NCBI GenBank assembly: GCA_017591395.1
Contig: WEDG01000731.1
Location: 210,438 to 274,437, forward strand
Direction: 5' to 3'
DNA: 64,000 bases
From: Schistocephalus solidus
Lineage: Eukaryota; Platyhelminthes; Cestoda; Diphyllobothriidea; Diphyllobothriidae
Shown here: one piece after another, positions 36,639 to 47,410 of the stretch
Layout of the letters: each line of letters opens with the position of its first letter
Numbering within the stretch: the stretch's first letter is position 1
Translations under genes and position numbers: made by a program
The notes under the pieces: generated by a model
What the model was told of the DNA's origin: nothing
The model's database searches: none
What the model saw: the letters and a program-made list of their open reading frames with translations, nothing else

Positions 36639-38810
36639 GTGCAAGCTCAGCACCGTCCTCTTTCGATGCAGGGCCTTCCCAAGCATCCAGTCGATAGCGC
36701 TGGTGCAAGAAGGCCGTGGCTGTGCTGTTTTTACTATAGGTTCTCGTCAATGAAAAATGTGAATGAAAAGACACATGTTGTGTCTAAATGTCCTGTTGCG
36801 GTACATTAAATTGAGGGAGTGCTTGACAGGTCCGTTGGGGCTCTGAATTACGAGGAATTAGCTGGTGGTCGAGCAGGCCTATGTCTGAGCTGTGGGCCGG
36901 CAGAAACTGTGCCCACATCGATGAAGTGCCGTCAACTTTGTGTTGATGTGCTGCACATATGCCAGTGCGATGACACTGTGGGGAATCCAGTTTCCACATA
37001 GGTGCCCGTGACCGAATGGTTCTGAATGTCCTTGGATAGTGTGAACAAGTAATTCGTGCGCGACTTGGTCTGCCGTAACTTCTCCATTCGCGCTCCGAAC
37101 GTTTTTGCAGGTTGACACTGGCCCTATTTAATTGGAATATGCGATCGCACTGGGACGGTTGGGTGGTGGCAGGGGCTTTTTGTCCTCAGTCCGTCCCCGA
37201 AATTCTCAGGGTAATGTGAACTCAATCATAGAGGTTTGCGTTTACTTTGCTGGTCCACGACACTTGTGCCTTGTGGCCCATCACTCTATGTTTATCTCTA
37301 CTATTTGGTTGATCTCGAATATGCTTGCTGTAGCCTTTTTCCGTCATTTTTGTCGTGCCTACCTTTGCGCAAGGGCTTTCCAGGTTTCCGGGTTTATATA
37401 CGGTGCTTGAGATTGGTCTTCCGTACTTTGCTCTCTCTATCTTGTGCCCATCATATCATTAGGACTGAAAAACGTGTACTTCGTAGCGCACATACGCTGG
37501 TCGCTCCAGCATCTCACCCATTTTCGTGGTGCTCCGTCTGCTTTTTGCAAGTGAACGCTTTTCACAGCGTTAATTGTTGTCGCTCGAAGTTGGTAGGTCC
37601 TTTTAAGATCAGGTACGCGTTTTCTCTGTATAAACGTGCAGAAAATGCGCTGTTATGTACCCCACCCCGGACATTTGCTAGGTTCTCTTAAGTGTATTCA
37701 AATGGATTACTCCGTTCGTTTTGTGCACAATATTTTATTGAAGCATGGCTGTCCACTCGTGTTAGGTAGAAGCACTTTGTGCCTACGGCGAGTCCTCAAG
37801 TCCTGCCATGCCTCAATATGCAATCTTCGCAATTTTTTGTGTCCCGGGTATCCTATCCGACAATAGAATCGTCCCCACGAGCGCAAAGAGTAGCATTATT
37901 CACCCAGCCGTCTTACTGCATCCTCTTCCTCTCCCCGATTGTCAAATAAGTGTGCGCCCCTCTGAATGAATCTTCAACTACTGTGTACACTAAAAGCTGC
38001 TGACACATGGATTATAGAAACCCGAGTGTAAGTCCGGGGTCTTTACCGGAACCATCACTACATTTGCCTGAGTTGTTTGACACATGCGGAATTCTATGAC
38101 TAGAAACAGTGCTAAACTAGTAACCTTTTTAGTGTCGGGCATTTGCATTTTTGGCTAGGGACCGGATCACACCACCTAGTAGTGATTTAAGGCAAGCAGC
38201 TGAACACCGGTTAATAAGATTGCTGTTGGTCACTTTTTGACGCAGGCTCCCATCCTCATTGTTTGTGCTCGGGAAGTCAGGTTCATGACATGCTCTTCCC
38301 TCTCCCAAGTAATGAATGTGGAGCTATCAAACGTATCAGCTCCAGGTGACCCTAGTAGACTAACACTTAGACCTATTCTGGAGTGATCTAGGTTCACAGT
38401 GCGGTCAATAGCAGTGAATGGTAGTTTCTTCTAGTAGAATTGAGACAGCCTACAAGACCCTGTCCTTTTCCCTTGTTCGTGCTCCTCGAGTTTGTGTTTT
38501 TAAGTCTCGGTATGTCTATTTCATCCGATGAGCCATGCTTAAAGGACTCCGCCTCGACCCTAAAAACACACTTTTATTATTACTGTGCTGTGTGAAAATG
38601 ATCACACCTTCCTCAAGTCCGGTCCTTCACCTGATCTCCCCGGGCTGGATAAATTTCACAGTTGGAATCATTATCAGTGCTTCTTTAAAACTTTTTATAC
38701 TATGTGCGCTTTCACTTGCTTGACGGCAGCACGTGCTCGCAATGCTTTTTCTGATCACCGCCTCAGTAGCCTGACTGCAACTGTTCTCTGTCCCTTACTC
38801 CCCACTCCAG

Positions 38811-39109
38811 CGATGTGCTTTAACTACGTTGCGAGCAAGGGCCTTCAAAAATTGCCACCGAGCCAGCCGGCAGCTGCTCCTGTAGCATCCCAACCGTCAC
38901 CCGCCGTTCAGGCTGGTGCCGGATTCGTGGACGTTCCAGTTAGCAGTATGCGTGCTACGATTGCGAAACGCCTTTCCGAATCTAAGGCAACCATACCGCA
39001 CACCTACACGCGCACTAAGGTGCGTGTTGATCGCCTTTTTGCCCTTCAGGAGGCTATTAACAAGGTCGCTGCCCCCAATAAGATCTCCGTTAATGACCTG
39101 ATCGTAAAG
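38811..39109 (+). pseudogene. Duplicate of PDHX exon 3, unit 2 (frame broken)
   Basis: C-GAT-GTG-CTT-TAA: one extra T relative to units 3 and 4 creates an immediate stop. The rest of the exon matches. True 3' end and donor are missing as in unit 1. Confidence 0.8.
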
Positions 39110-41265
39110 GTGCAAGCTCAACACCGTCCTCTTCATGCAGGGCCTTCCCAAGCATCCAGTCGATAGCGCTGGTGCAAGAAGGCCGTGGCTGTGCTGTTTT
39201 ACTATAGGTTCTCGTCAATGAAAATGTGAATGAAAAGACACATGTTGTGTCTAAATGTCCTGTTGCGGTACATTAAATTGAGGAGTGCTTGACAGGTCCG
39301 TTGGGGCTCTGAATTACGAGGAATTAGCTGGTGGTCGAGCAGGCCTATGTCTGAGCTGTGGGCCGGCAGAAACTGTGCCCACATCGATGAAGTGCCGTCA
39401 ACTTTGTGTTGATGTGCTGCACATATGCCAGTGCGATGACACTGTGGGGAATCCAGTTTCCACATAGGTGCCCGTGACCGAATGGTTCTGAATGTCCTTG
39501 GATAGTGTGAACAAGTAATTCGTGCGCGACTTGGTCTGCCGTAACTTCTCCATTCGCGCTCCGAACGTTTTGCAGGTTGACACTGGCCTATTTAATTGGA
39601 ATATGCGATCGCACTGGGACGGTTGGGTGGTGGCAGGGCTTTTGTCTCAGTCCGTCCCCGAAATTCTCAGGGTAATGTGAACTCAATCATAAGGTTTGTG
39701 TTTACTTCGTTGGTCCACGACACTTGTGCCTTGTGGCCATCACTCTATGTTTATCTCTACTATTTGGTTGATCTCGAATATGCTTGCTGTAGTTTTTCCG
39801 TCATTTTGTCGTGCCTACCTTTGCGCAAGGGCTTTCCAGGTTTCCGGGTTTATATACGGTGCTTGAGATTGGTCTTCCGTACTTTGCTCTCTCTCTATCT
39901 TGTGCCCATCATATCATTAGGACTGAAAACGTGTACTTGTAGCGCACATACGCTGGTCGCTCCAGCATCTCAATTTTCGTGGTGCTCCGTCTGCTTTTTG
40001 CAAGTGAACGCTTTTCACAGCGTTAATTGTTGTCGCTCGAAGTTGGTAGGTCCTTTTAAGATCAGGTACAGCGTTTTCTCTGTATAAACGTGCAGAAAAA
40101 TGCGCTGTTATGTACCCCACCCCGACATTTGCTAGGTTCTCTTAAGTGTATTCAAATGGATTACTTCCGTTCGTTTTGTGCACCAATATTTTATTGAAGC
40201 ATGGCTGTCCACTCGTGTTAGGTAGAAGCACTTTGTGCCTACGGCGAGTCCTAAGTCCCTGCCATGCCTCAATATGCAATCTTCGCAATTTTTGTGTCCC
40301 GGGTATCCTATCCGACAATAGAATCGTCCCCACGAGCGCAAAGAGTAGCATTATTCCAGCCGTCTTACTGCATCCTCTTCCTCTCCCCGATTGTCAAATA
40401 AGTGTGCGCCCCTCTGAATGAATCTTCAACTACTGTGTACACTAAAAGCTGCTGACACATGGATTATAGAAACCCGAGTGTAAGTCCGGGGTCTTTACCG
40501 GAACCATCACTACATTTGCCTGAGTTGTTTGACACATGCGGAATTCTATGACTAGAAACAAGTGCCAAACTAGCAACCTTTTTAGTGTCGGGCATTTGCA
40601 TTTTTGGCTAGGGACCGGATCACACCACCTAGTAGTGATTTAAGGCAAAGCAGCTGAACACCGGTTAATAAGATTGCTGTTGGTCACTTTTTGACGCAGG
40701 CTCCCATCCTCATTGTTTGTGCTCGGGAAGTCAGGTTCATGACATGCTCTTCCCTCTCCCAAGTAATGAATGTGGAGCTATCAAACGTATCAGCTCCAGG
40801 TGACCCTAGTAGACTAACACTTAGACCTATTCTGGAGTGATCTAGGGTTCACAGTGCGGTCAATAGCAGTGAATGGTAGTTTCTTCTAGTAGAATTGAGA
40901 CAGCCTACAAGACCTGTCCTTTCCTTGTTCGTGCTCCTCGAGTTTGTGTTTTTTTAAGTCTCGGTATGTCTATTTCATCCGATGAGCCATGCTTAAAGGG
41001 ACTCCGCCTCGACCTAAAAACACTTTTTATTATTACTGTGCTGTGTGAAAATGATCACACCTTCCTCAAGTCCGGTCCTTCACCTGATCTCCCCGGGCTG
41101 GATAAATTTCACAGTTGGAATCATTATCAGTGCTTCTTTAAAACTTTTATACTATGTGCGCTTTCACTTGCTTGACGGCAGCACGTGCTCGCAATGCTTT
41201 TTTTTTCTGATCACCGCCTCAGTAGCCTGACTGCAACTGTTCTCTGTCCCTTACTCCCACTCCAG

Positions 41266-41563
41266 CGATGTGCTTAACTACGTTGCGAGCAAGGGCCTTC
41301 AAAAATTGCCACCGAGCCAGCCGGCAGCTGCTCCTGTAGCATCCCAACCGTCACCCGCCGTTCAGGCTGGTGCCGGATTCGTGGACGTTCCAGTTAGCAG
41401 TATGCGTGCTACGATTGCGAAACGCCTTTCCGAATCTAAGGCAACCATACCGCACACCTACACGCGCACTAAGGTGCGTGTTGATCGCCTTTTTGCCCTT
41501 CAGGAGGCTATTAACAAGGTCGCTGCCCCCAATAAGATCTCCGTTAATGACCTGATCGTAAAG
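41266..41563 (+). pseudogene. Duplicate of PDHX exon 3, unit 3 (open, but 3' truncated)
   Basis: The frame is intact from KGDVLNYVASKGL to SVNDLIVK. It then meets the unit boundary instead of the natural exon end. AAG|GTGCAA at the boundary resembles a usable 5' splice site. A 298-base exon used together with another copy would shift the reading frame. Confidence 0.75.
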
Positions 41564-43724
41564 GTGCAAGCTCAACACCGTCCTCTTCATGCAGGGCCTT
41601 CCCAAACATCCAGTCGATAGCGCTGGTGCAAGAAGGCCGTGGCTGTGCTGTTTTACTATAGGTTCTCGTCAATGAAAATGTGAATGAAAAGACACATGTT
41701 GTGTCTAAATGTCCTGTTGCGGTACATTAAATTGAGGAGTGCTTGACAGGTCCGTTGGGGCTCTGAATTACGAGGAATTAGCTGGTGGTCGAGCAGGCCT
41801 ATGTCTGGAGCTGTGGGCCGGCAGAAACTGTGCCCCACATCGATGAAGTGCCGTCAACTTTGTGTTGATGTGCTGCACATATGCCAGTGCGATGACACTG
41901 TGGGGAATCCAGTTTCCACATAGGTGCCCGTGACCGAATGGTTCTGAATGTCCTTGGATAGTGTGAACAAGTAATTCGTGCGCGACTTGGTCTGCCGTAA
42001 CTTCTCCATTCGCGCTCCGAACGTTTTTGCAGGTTGACACTGGCCTATTTAATTGGAATATGCGATCGCACTGGGACGGTTGGGTGGTGGCAGGGCTTTT
42101 GTCTCAGTCCGTCCCCGAAATTCTCAGGGTAATGTGAACTCAATCATAAGGTTTGTGTTTACTTCGTTGGTCCACGACACTTGTGCCTTGTGGCCATCAC
42201 TCTATGTTTATCTCTACTATTTGGTTGATCTCGAATATGCTTGCTGTAGTTTTTCCGTCATTTTGTCGTGCCTACCTTTGCGCGAGGGCTTTCCAGGTTT
42301 CCGGGTTTATATACGGTGCTTGAGATTGGTCTTCCGTACTTTGCTCTCTCTCTATCTTGTGCCCATCATCTCATTAGGACTGAAAACGTGTACCTGTAGC
42401 GCACATACGCTGGTCGCTCCAGCATCTCAATTTTCGTGGTGCTCCGTCTGCTTTTTGCAAGTGAACGCTTTTCACAGCGTTAATTGTTGTCGCTCGAAGT
42501 TGGTAGGTCCTTTAAGATCAGGTACACGCGTTTTCTCTGTATAAACGTGCAGAAAATGCGCTGTTATGTACCCCACCCCGGACATTTGCTAGGTTCTCTT
42601 AAGTGTATTCAAATGGATTACTTCCGTTCGTTTTGTGCACCAATATTTTATTGAAGCATGGCTGTCCACTCGTGTTAGGTAGAAGCACTTTGTGCCTACG
42701 GCGAGTCCTCAAGTCCTGCCATGCCTCAATATGCAATCTTCGCAATTTTTTGTGTCCCGGGTATCCTATCCGACAATAGAATCGTCCCCACGAGCGCAAA
42801 GAGTAGCATTATTCACCCAGCCGTCTTACTGCATCCTCTTCCTCTCCCCGATTGTCAAATAAGTGTGCGCCCCTCTGAATGAATCTTCAACTACTGTGTA
42901 CACTAAAAGCTGCTGACACATGGATTATAGAAACCCGAGTGTAAGTCCGGGGTCTTTACCGGAACCATCACTACATTTGCCTGAGTTGTTTGACACATGC
43001 GGAATTCTATGACTAGAAACAGTGCTAAACTAGTAACCTTTTTAGTGTCGGGCATTTGCATTTTTGGCTAGGGACCGGATCACACCACCTAGTAGTGATT
43101 TAAGGCAAGCAGCTGAACACCGGTTAATAAGATTGCTGTTGGTCACTTTTTGACGCAGGCTCCCATCCTCATTGTTTGTGCTCGGGAAGTCAGGTTCATG
43201 ACATGCTCTTCCCTCTCCCAAGTAATGAATGTGGAGCTATCAAACGTATCAGCTCCAGGTGACCCTAGTAGACTAACACTTAGACCTATTCTGGAGTGAT
43301 CTAGGGTTCACAGTGCGGTCAATAGCAGTGAATGGTAGTTTCTTCTAGTAGAATTGAGACAGCCTACAAGACCTGTCCTTTCCTTGTTCGTGCTCCTCGA
43401 GTTTGTGTTTTTTTAAGTCTCGGTATGTCTATTTCATCCGATGAGCCATGCTTAAAGGGACTCCGCCTCGACCTAAAAACACACTTTTATTATTACTGTG
43501 CTGTGTTAAAATGATCACACCTTCCTCAAGTCCGGTCCTTCACCTGATCTCCCCGGGCTGGATAAATTTCACAGTTGGAATCATTATCAGTGCTTCTTTA
43601 AAACTTTTATACTATGTGCGCTTTCACTTGCTTGACGGCAGCACGTGCTCGCAATGCTTTTTTTTCTGATCACCGCCTCAGTAGCCTGACTGCAACTGTT
43701 CTCTGTCCCTTACTCCCACTCCAG

Positions 43725-44043
43725 CGATGTGCTTAACTACGTTGCGAGCAAGGGCCTTCAAAAATTGCCACCGAGCCAGCCGGCAGCTGCTCCTGTAGCA
43801 TCCCAACCGTCACCCGCCGTTCAGGCTGGTGCCGGATTCGTGGACGTTCCAGTTAGCAGTATGCGTGCTACGATTGCGAAACGCCTTTCCGAATCTAAGG
43901 CAACCATACCGCACACCTACACGCGCACTAAGGTGCGTGTTGATCGCCTTTTTGCCCTTCAGGAGGCTATTAACAAGGTCGCTGCCCCCAATAAGATCTC
44001 CGTTAATGACCTGATCGTAAAGGCCTGTGCCTTTGGACTCCGA
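43725..44043 (+). CDS. PDHX: PDH E3-binding protein, exon 3 (functional copy, unit 4)
   Basis: The only copy with an open frame, complete 3' end and a good donor (CGA|GTACGT). It supplies the missing base of the Gly codon (GG+C), completing KGDVLNYVASKGLQ of the E3-binding domain. A Pro/Ala linker follows, then the start of the acyltransferase-fold core: FVDVPVSSMRATIAKRL, IPHTYTRTKVRVDRLF, SVNDLIVKACAFGLR. It ends in phase 0. The intron back to exon 2 is about 11 kb as assembled, including the array. Confidence 0.85.
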
Positions 44044-44109
44044 GTACGTTTTTTTTCATCTGCTGTCGCTTGTCTTTGACGTAAAGTACATATATGTGTT
44101 CTGCTTGTG

Positions 44110-44340
44110 GTTACTGTGGTAGAGGGACGCTCGTCGAGCGCGTTGCGGGACACACTCGTCCCGTTGTGCCTTGGGGCTCCGTCCCGAGCCCCACCAGTAA
44201 CCCCTTAGCGATTAGTATATTATGGGCAGATGAACCGACCAGCCATACCTAACCCCAGGCTTTTGCAACTCCTGAGACTGATGACGACTAATAAACTGGA
44301 AGTGGACATTTCAGTCTTCCTTGTCTTTATCACTTATGCC
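44110..44340 (-). mobile_element. tRNA-derived SINE-like repeat, copy 3
   Basis: GACCAGCCATACCTAACCCCAGG, GACTGATGACGACTAATAAACTGG and GTGGACATTTCAGTCTTCCTTG, plus the flanking GGGGCTCCGTCCCGAGCCCC hairpin and TAGCGATTAGTATAT, match blocks of the copies at 8.4 and 61.8 kb. Block order suggests rearranged or composite units. Confidence 0.5.
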
Positions 44341-44769
44341 ATTTTGTGGTTACCGTGTCTGACGAACCAGCCTTCGCGACGTAAATTACCCGAAGCTGCC
44401 AAAAACGCATGGTATGCCTGCCCACAAGACTGTTCAATATTCATAAAAGTGTTCTTGAAGGCTCGAGTTTCCTATTACCGTGACATCGGGAATTCGGCGG
44501 GGTTGTCAGATCGATTCCATGGTCAAAATAAGTCAACTTTCTATTGGGCTAACTTGTGGCAGGGCTTTTTTCGGGTGTTTATAGTAAAGGACTTAAGGTG
44601 CATGTGCCAACAGTAGTACAGTATGCCCTAAAACGCTTGACAGAAATAATAAAATAGGTAATCCGATGCGAAATATTACTTTGTACTTACGGTGTTTTTA
44701 AGCATAGACTTGAGTAAAGTAGAAAACTGGTCGAGCACCTAAACCAGTTTGTTTATTGCAGGATTTCAT

Positions 44770-44958
44770 CGTCAGAGATAACAGCAGCAACATAACTTAG
44801 TTGTACTCATTACGGTTGTGATCAAGCCTGACCTATCTGGTCTCCATAAAGTCACGTATTGTACCTCTCCGTGCATGACGATTCGTGGCAGCAGACCTGG
44901 ATAGCTCGACCCATTCTTTTCTCTGGAGACGGACGCCGAATACCGAGGGTCCAAGCAC
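44770..44958 (-). mobile_element. RTE-like LINE 3'-terminal fragment
   Basis: Minus strand reads LGPSVFGVRLQRKEWVELSR then ATNRHARRGTIRDFMETR and a stop, matching the C terminus of the RTE copy at 33.3 kb (LGPSVFDVHRWRREWIELSR). A matching 3' UTR follows. It directly abuts the inverted PDHX duplication at 44963. Confidence 0.75.
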
Positions 44959-44962
44959 CGCC

Positions 44963-45393
44963 TGTGAAGTGGCGAATGTTGAACATGCCCAGATCGGAGA
45001 TCCTGTGGCCAGGAAGTAGAACATAGGTTTTAGAAGGGGGGAGGGAAAGGGTAAGCGCTGTAATAGCAACTTTCTTCTTTGTCTGGACTAACCCAAATTG
45101 AAAATGGATGCCAAAACACAACAATGGGTTCACTGCCTTTAAGATTGAACTTGACCAATTTTTGGGGTGAGGGAGATGGCTATAAGCACTAATAGAGCTT
45201 TGCCGTGGTTTCAGTGCTGATCCTGTAAAAGGTGCCTCCGTAACATACAAAATATTGCAAAGCCTAGAATTTCCTTTGAAACAGATAACACTGACCAGTT
45301 AGGAGATACGTACCCCGGGTTGTCTTCTGTCGAAGACGACCTGGAGTACGTCTTCTAGTGGAAGAGTGCTCCAGGTGTTATATTCAGCAATCT
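44963..45393 (-). repeat. Inverted duplicate of PDHX intron 4 end plus exon 5 start
   Basis: The reverse complement matches 54086-54530: GATTGCTGAATA, GTCGTCTTC..CAGAAGAC, GGGGTACGTATCT, CACCTTTTACAGGATCA, TTTTCAATTTGG.TTAGTCCAGACAAAG, and then the acceptor and exon start reading ISDLGMFNIRHFTG (true exon: ISNLGMFGIRDFTA). Copies differ at many sites, so this is older than the tandem array. The exon part stops after about 45 bases against an RTE fragment. Confidence 0.85.
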
Positions 45394-46539
45394 ATAGATA
45401 TAGACTAAAACACGCTTTAGAAAAGTCCCTAAATGTCTAACTTAGGCAGTATTGTTATCGTACTTAACAAAAAGGTGACAATTGTGCGATCGAGGATTAA
45501 TGACGCAAGTCAGGAGATGAATGCGTAGGGCTCTGAACGCCGGCGCCAACTCGATACATCGTTTGGTTGAGTTCCCATCCGTGAACCAGGCTTCAAGCAA
45601 TTCTCCGCTCGCCTTGCTTCCGGTGTGGACGATTATCTTGATGGCTACCAAGTTTCGTAGATGTGGGCGGCAGATTGCGATGACTCGTCGCCCCTGTTCC
45701 GATGCTCGACCAATCTCCTTTACTCATGGAAACACCTGGAACGCGATCTTTCGTATTCATCCATAGAACATACTATGAATAACTTGAGAAATTGTAAAAT
45801 GCGAGCCCCTTGGTGATAATCCTTCCACCCATTTCTGTTGATCACACTCAGAAAACGCCAAGTACCTAATTATCCATTTCTATAACTGATTTTCTATGCA
45901 TCCAGAAACCTCGTTGCACTTCCGCAACTGCTGCATAGAATTTTCATTTCACGTGTTCATTTGACTGCAGATTGCGCCGTTCTTAGAGTTAGCATTTTCA
46001 AGAGGTAAGCATTTAGATTTTTAAGGAATTTCTTATTATGATAATTTTTTAGACCTTATCGGCTTGACGTCCGCAATTTTATAAATTCTACTTACAAGCT
46101 CTGTGGCGTGATCAATATCTGTTCAGTACATTTTAGGGGTTAGTAAATCTCATCACCGAAGCGTGGATAAAAATGCAATCGAGCGCCGAAACCACTTTCT
46201 AACCTGTCTGAGCTTTGGAACCCGATCGGAGTCCGTCGTCAGCACTGCCACCAAAAACATAGTAAGTGGTAGCTATAGGGCAATTTGACTAGTCAACAGT
46301 TACCGCGGTGAGTTTGCGAATGACGTCACAGTGCCCTGTAATGCGGGCGTGGGTCAATCTGCTCGTGCAAGCTTCATTCAAGTCCCAGCTTGAACAGACA
46401 TCTTGACTGCCAAATTGAACGCGTCACCCGCCTCGAGGATGCGATCAGCAACTCGGTAGTAGTTGGCTTTCCCGTCACAGTTCATATAAGTACTTAAGTG
46501 ATTTCAATGCTTGAGCCTGCTCCTACTTCAACATACCCT
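45394..46539. other. Intron 3 stretch without recognised content
   Basis: No domain or repeat family assigned. A frame near 45500-45650 on either strand has no supporting motif. Confidence 0.45.
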
Positions 46540-47410
46540 TCAAAATATTCTTACGAGAGGTTTATACTGAAGTGGGGCATTGTGAAGAAGCGCCGTCACG
46601 ATATCTCGTCAGACTTGGTCTCTTAGTAGAGGGAAAATCCTGCCGCAAGTGCGATGAGCCGGTGATGTTCACAAACAAGCAGTTCCATAGACAGAATGGG
46701 CCGGTATGGAGGTACAGAAGAGGGCGTTGTCAGTCTGTTTTAAAGGGGGGCGCACTCTTCTATTATTGGGATTTTAACGGAAGACTTCACTGTAAATTAA
46801 AGGTCTGAAATTTCACAGCTCTTTTATCTCTGGAGCGACAGAATGCCACTGGAGGAAGTGTCGCAGCTTACTTATAGGTCCCACCTACCGTGGTTGACTG
46901 ATCTTATTACTGCAGGGAAGTCGGATTTTAAATATTATCAATTGCTGGGATAGGAAAACTGAATTTAACGCCGGAAAGCCCAATACATATTGATGAGGCC
47001 AGCTTTTAAGGGCTTCGTAAGTACAATCGTAGCCGTCGTTTAAGTGGACGCACCTACCGAAGAAAATGCGGTGATCCACAGTACAGGATTATCGGAAATA
47101 TGCTCACGCGTCGATGGTTCATAGATCTTTGGATTGTGTTAGGGCACTTCAACATACACAAGCGATGTGCGGTGACGTTGGTCCTTATCATTCAATCCGA
47201 ATTAGAAGCAGGTTAAACGATAAATTCTGACGAATGACCAGCTTACCGGTAACTTAATCGGACCGAATACGATCCCAAAACCGTCAATCACCAGAAAAAT
47301 TACGTTAGTCCGAGTACAGGTGCGCACACTCAGCAAATCGAGAGAACCTGGTTAGACAGCAAGACTCATATTTTGAAACAAAAGCAGCAGAGTTCCACAG
47401 CATTTATTTC
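46540..47410 (+). pseudogene. Merlin-type (ISXO2/IS1595-like) DNA transposase relic, in PDHX intron 3
   Basis: An N-terminal zinc-binding segment (LGLLVEGKSCRKCDEPV, then WRYRRGRCQS) is followed after a frame change by LFYLWSDRMPLEEVSQLT. Next comes ESPIHIDEASF with first catalytic Asp near 46992 and RKYNRSRR. INSDE carries the second Asp at 47229-47231. VNHQKNYVSPSTGAHTQQIE carries the acidic third residue near 47340, then TWLDSKTHILK. Order and spacing match the DDE transposase of Merlin elements, described in schistosomes among other animals. At least three in-frame stops and one frame change mark it as dead. Terminal inverted repeats were not identified. Confidence 0.8.

Larger units (their letters stand above)
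34180..44023 (+). repeat. Four-copy tandem array of a 2.46-kb unit carrying PDHX exon 3
   Basis: Units: 34180-36639, 36640-39110, 39111-41564 and 41565-44023 (2460, 2471, 2454, 2459 bases). Each begins with about 95 bases of the RTE fragment, continues through unclassified intron DNA and ends inside exon 3. Copies are almost identical, and most differences are single-base changes in homopolymer runs. The left flank ends CCAGG and the right flank continues AAAGGCCTG, sharing AGG at the breakpoint. The last copy joins the natural exon 3 end. The many repeated short frames inside the unit show no recognised domain. Confidence 0.95.

Noticed and set aside
44275..44310. Hammerhead in the SINE body (CTGATGACGACTAATAAACTGGAAG)
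   Set aside because: Other copies read CTGACGA or CCGAAGA and lack a consistent GAAA and stem II.
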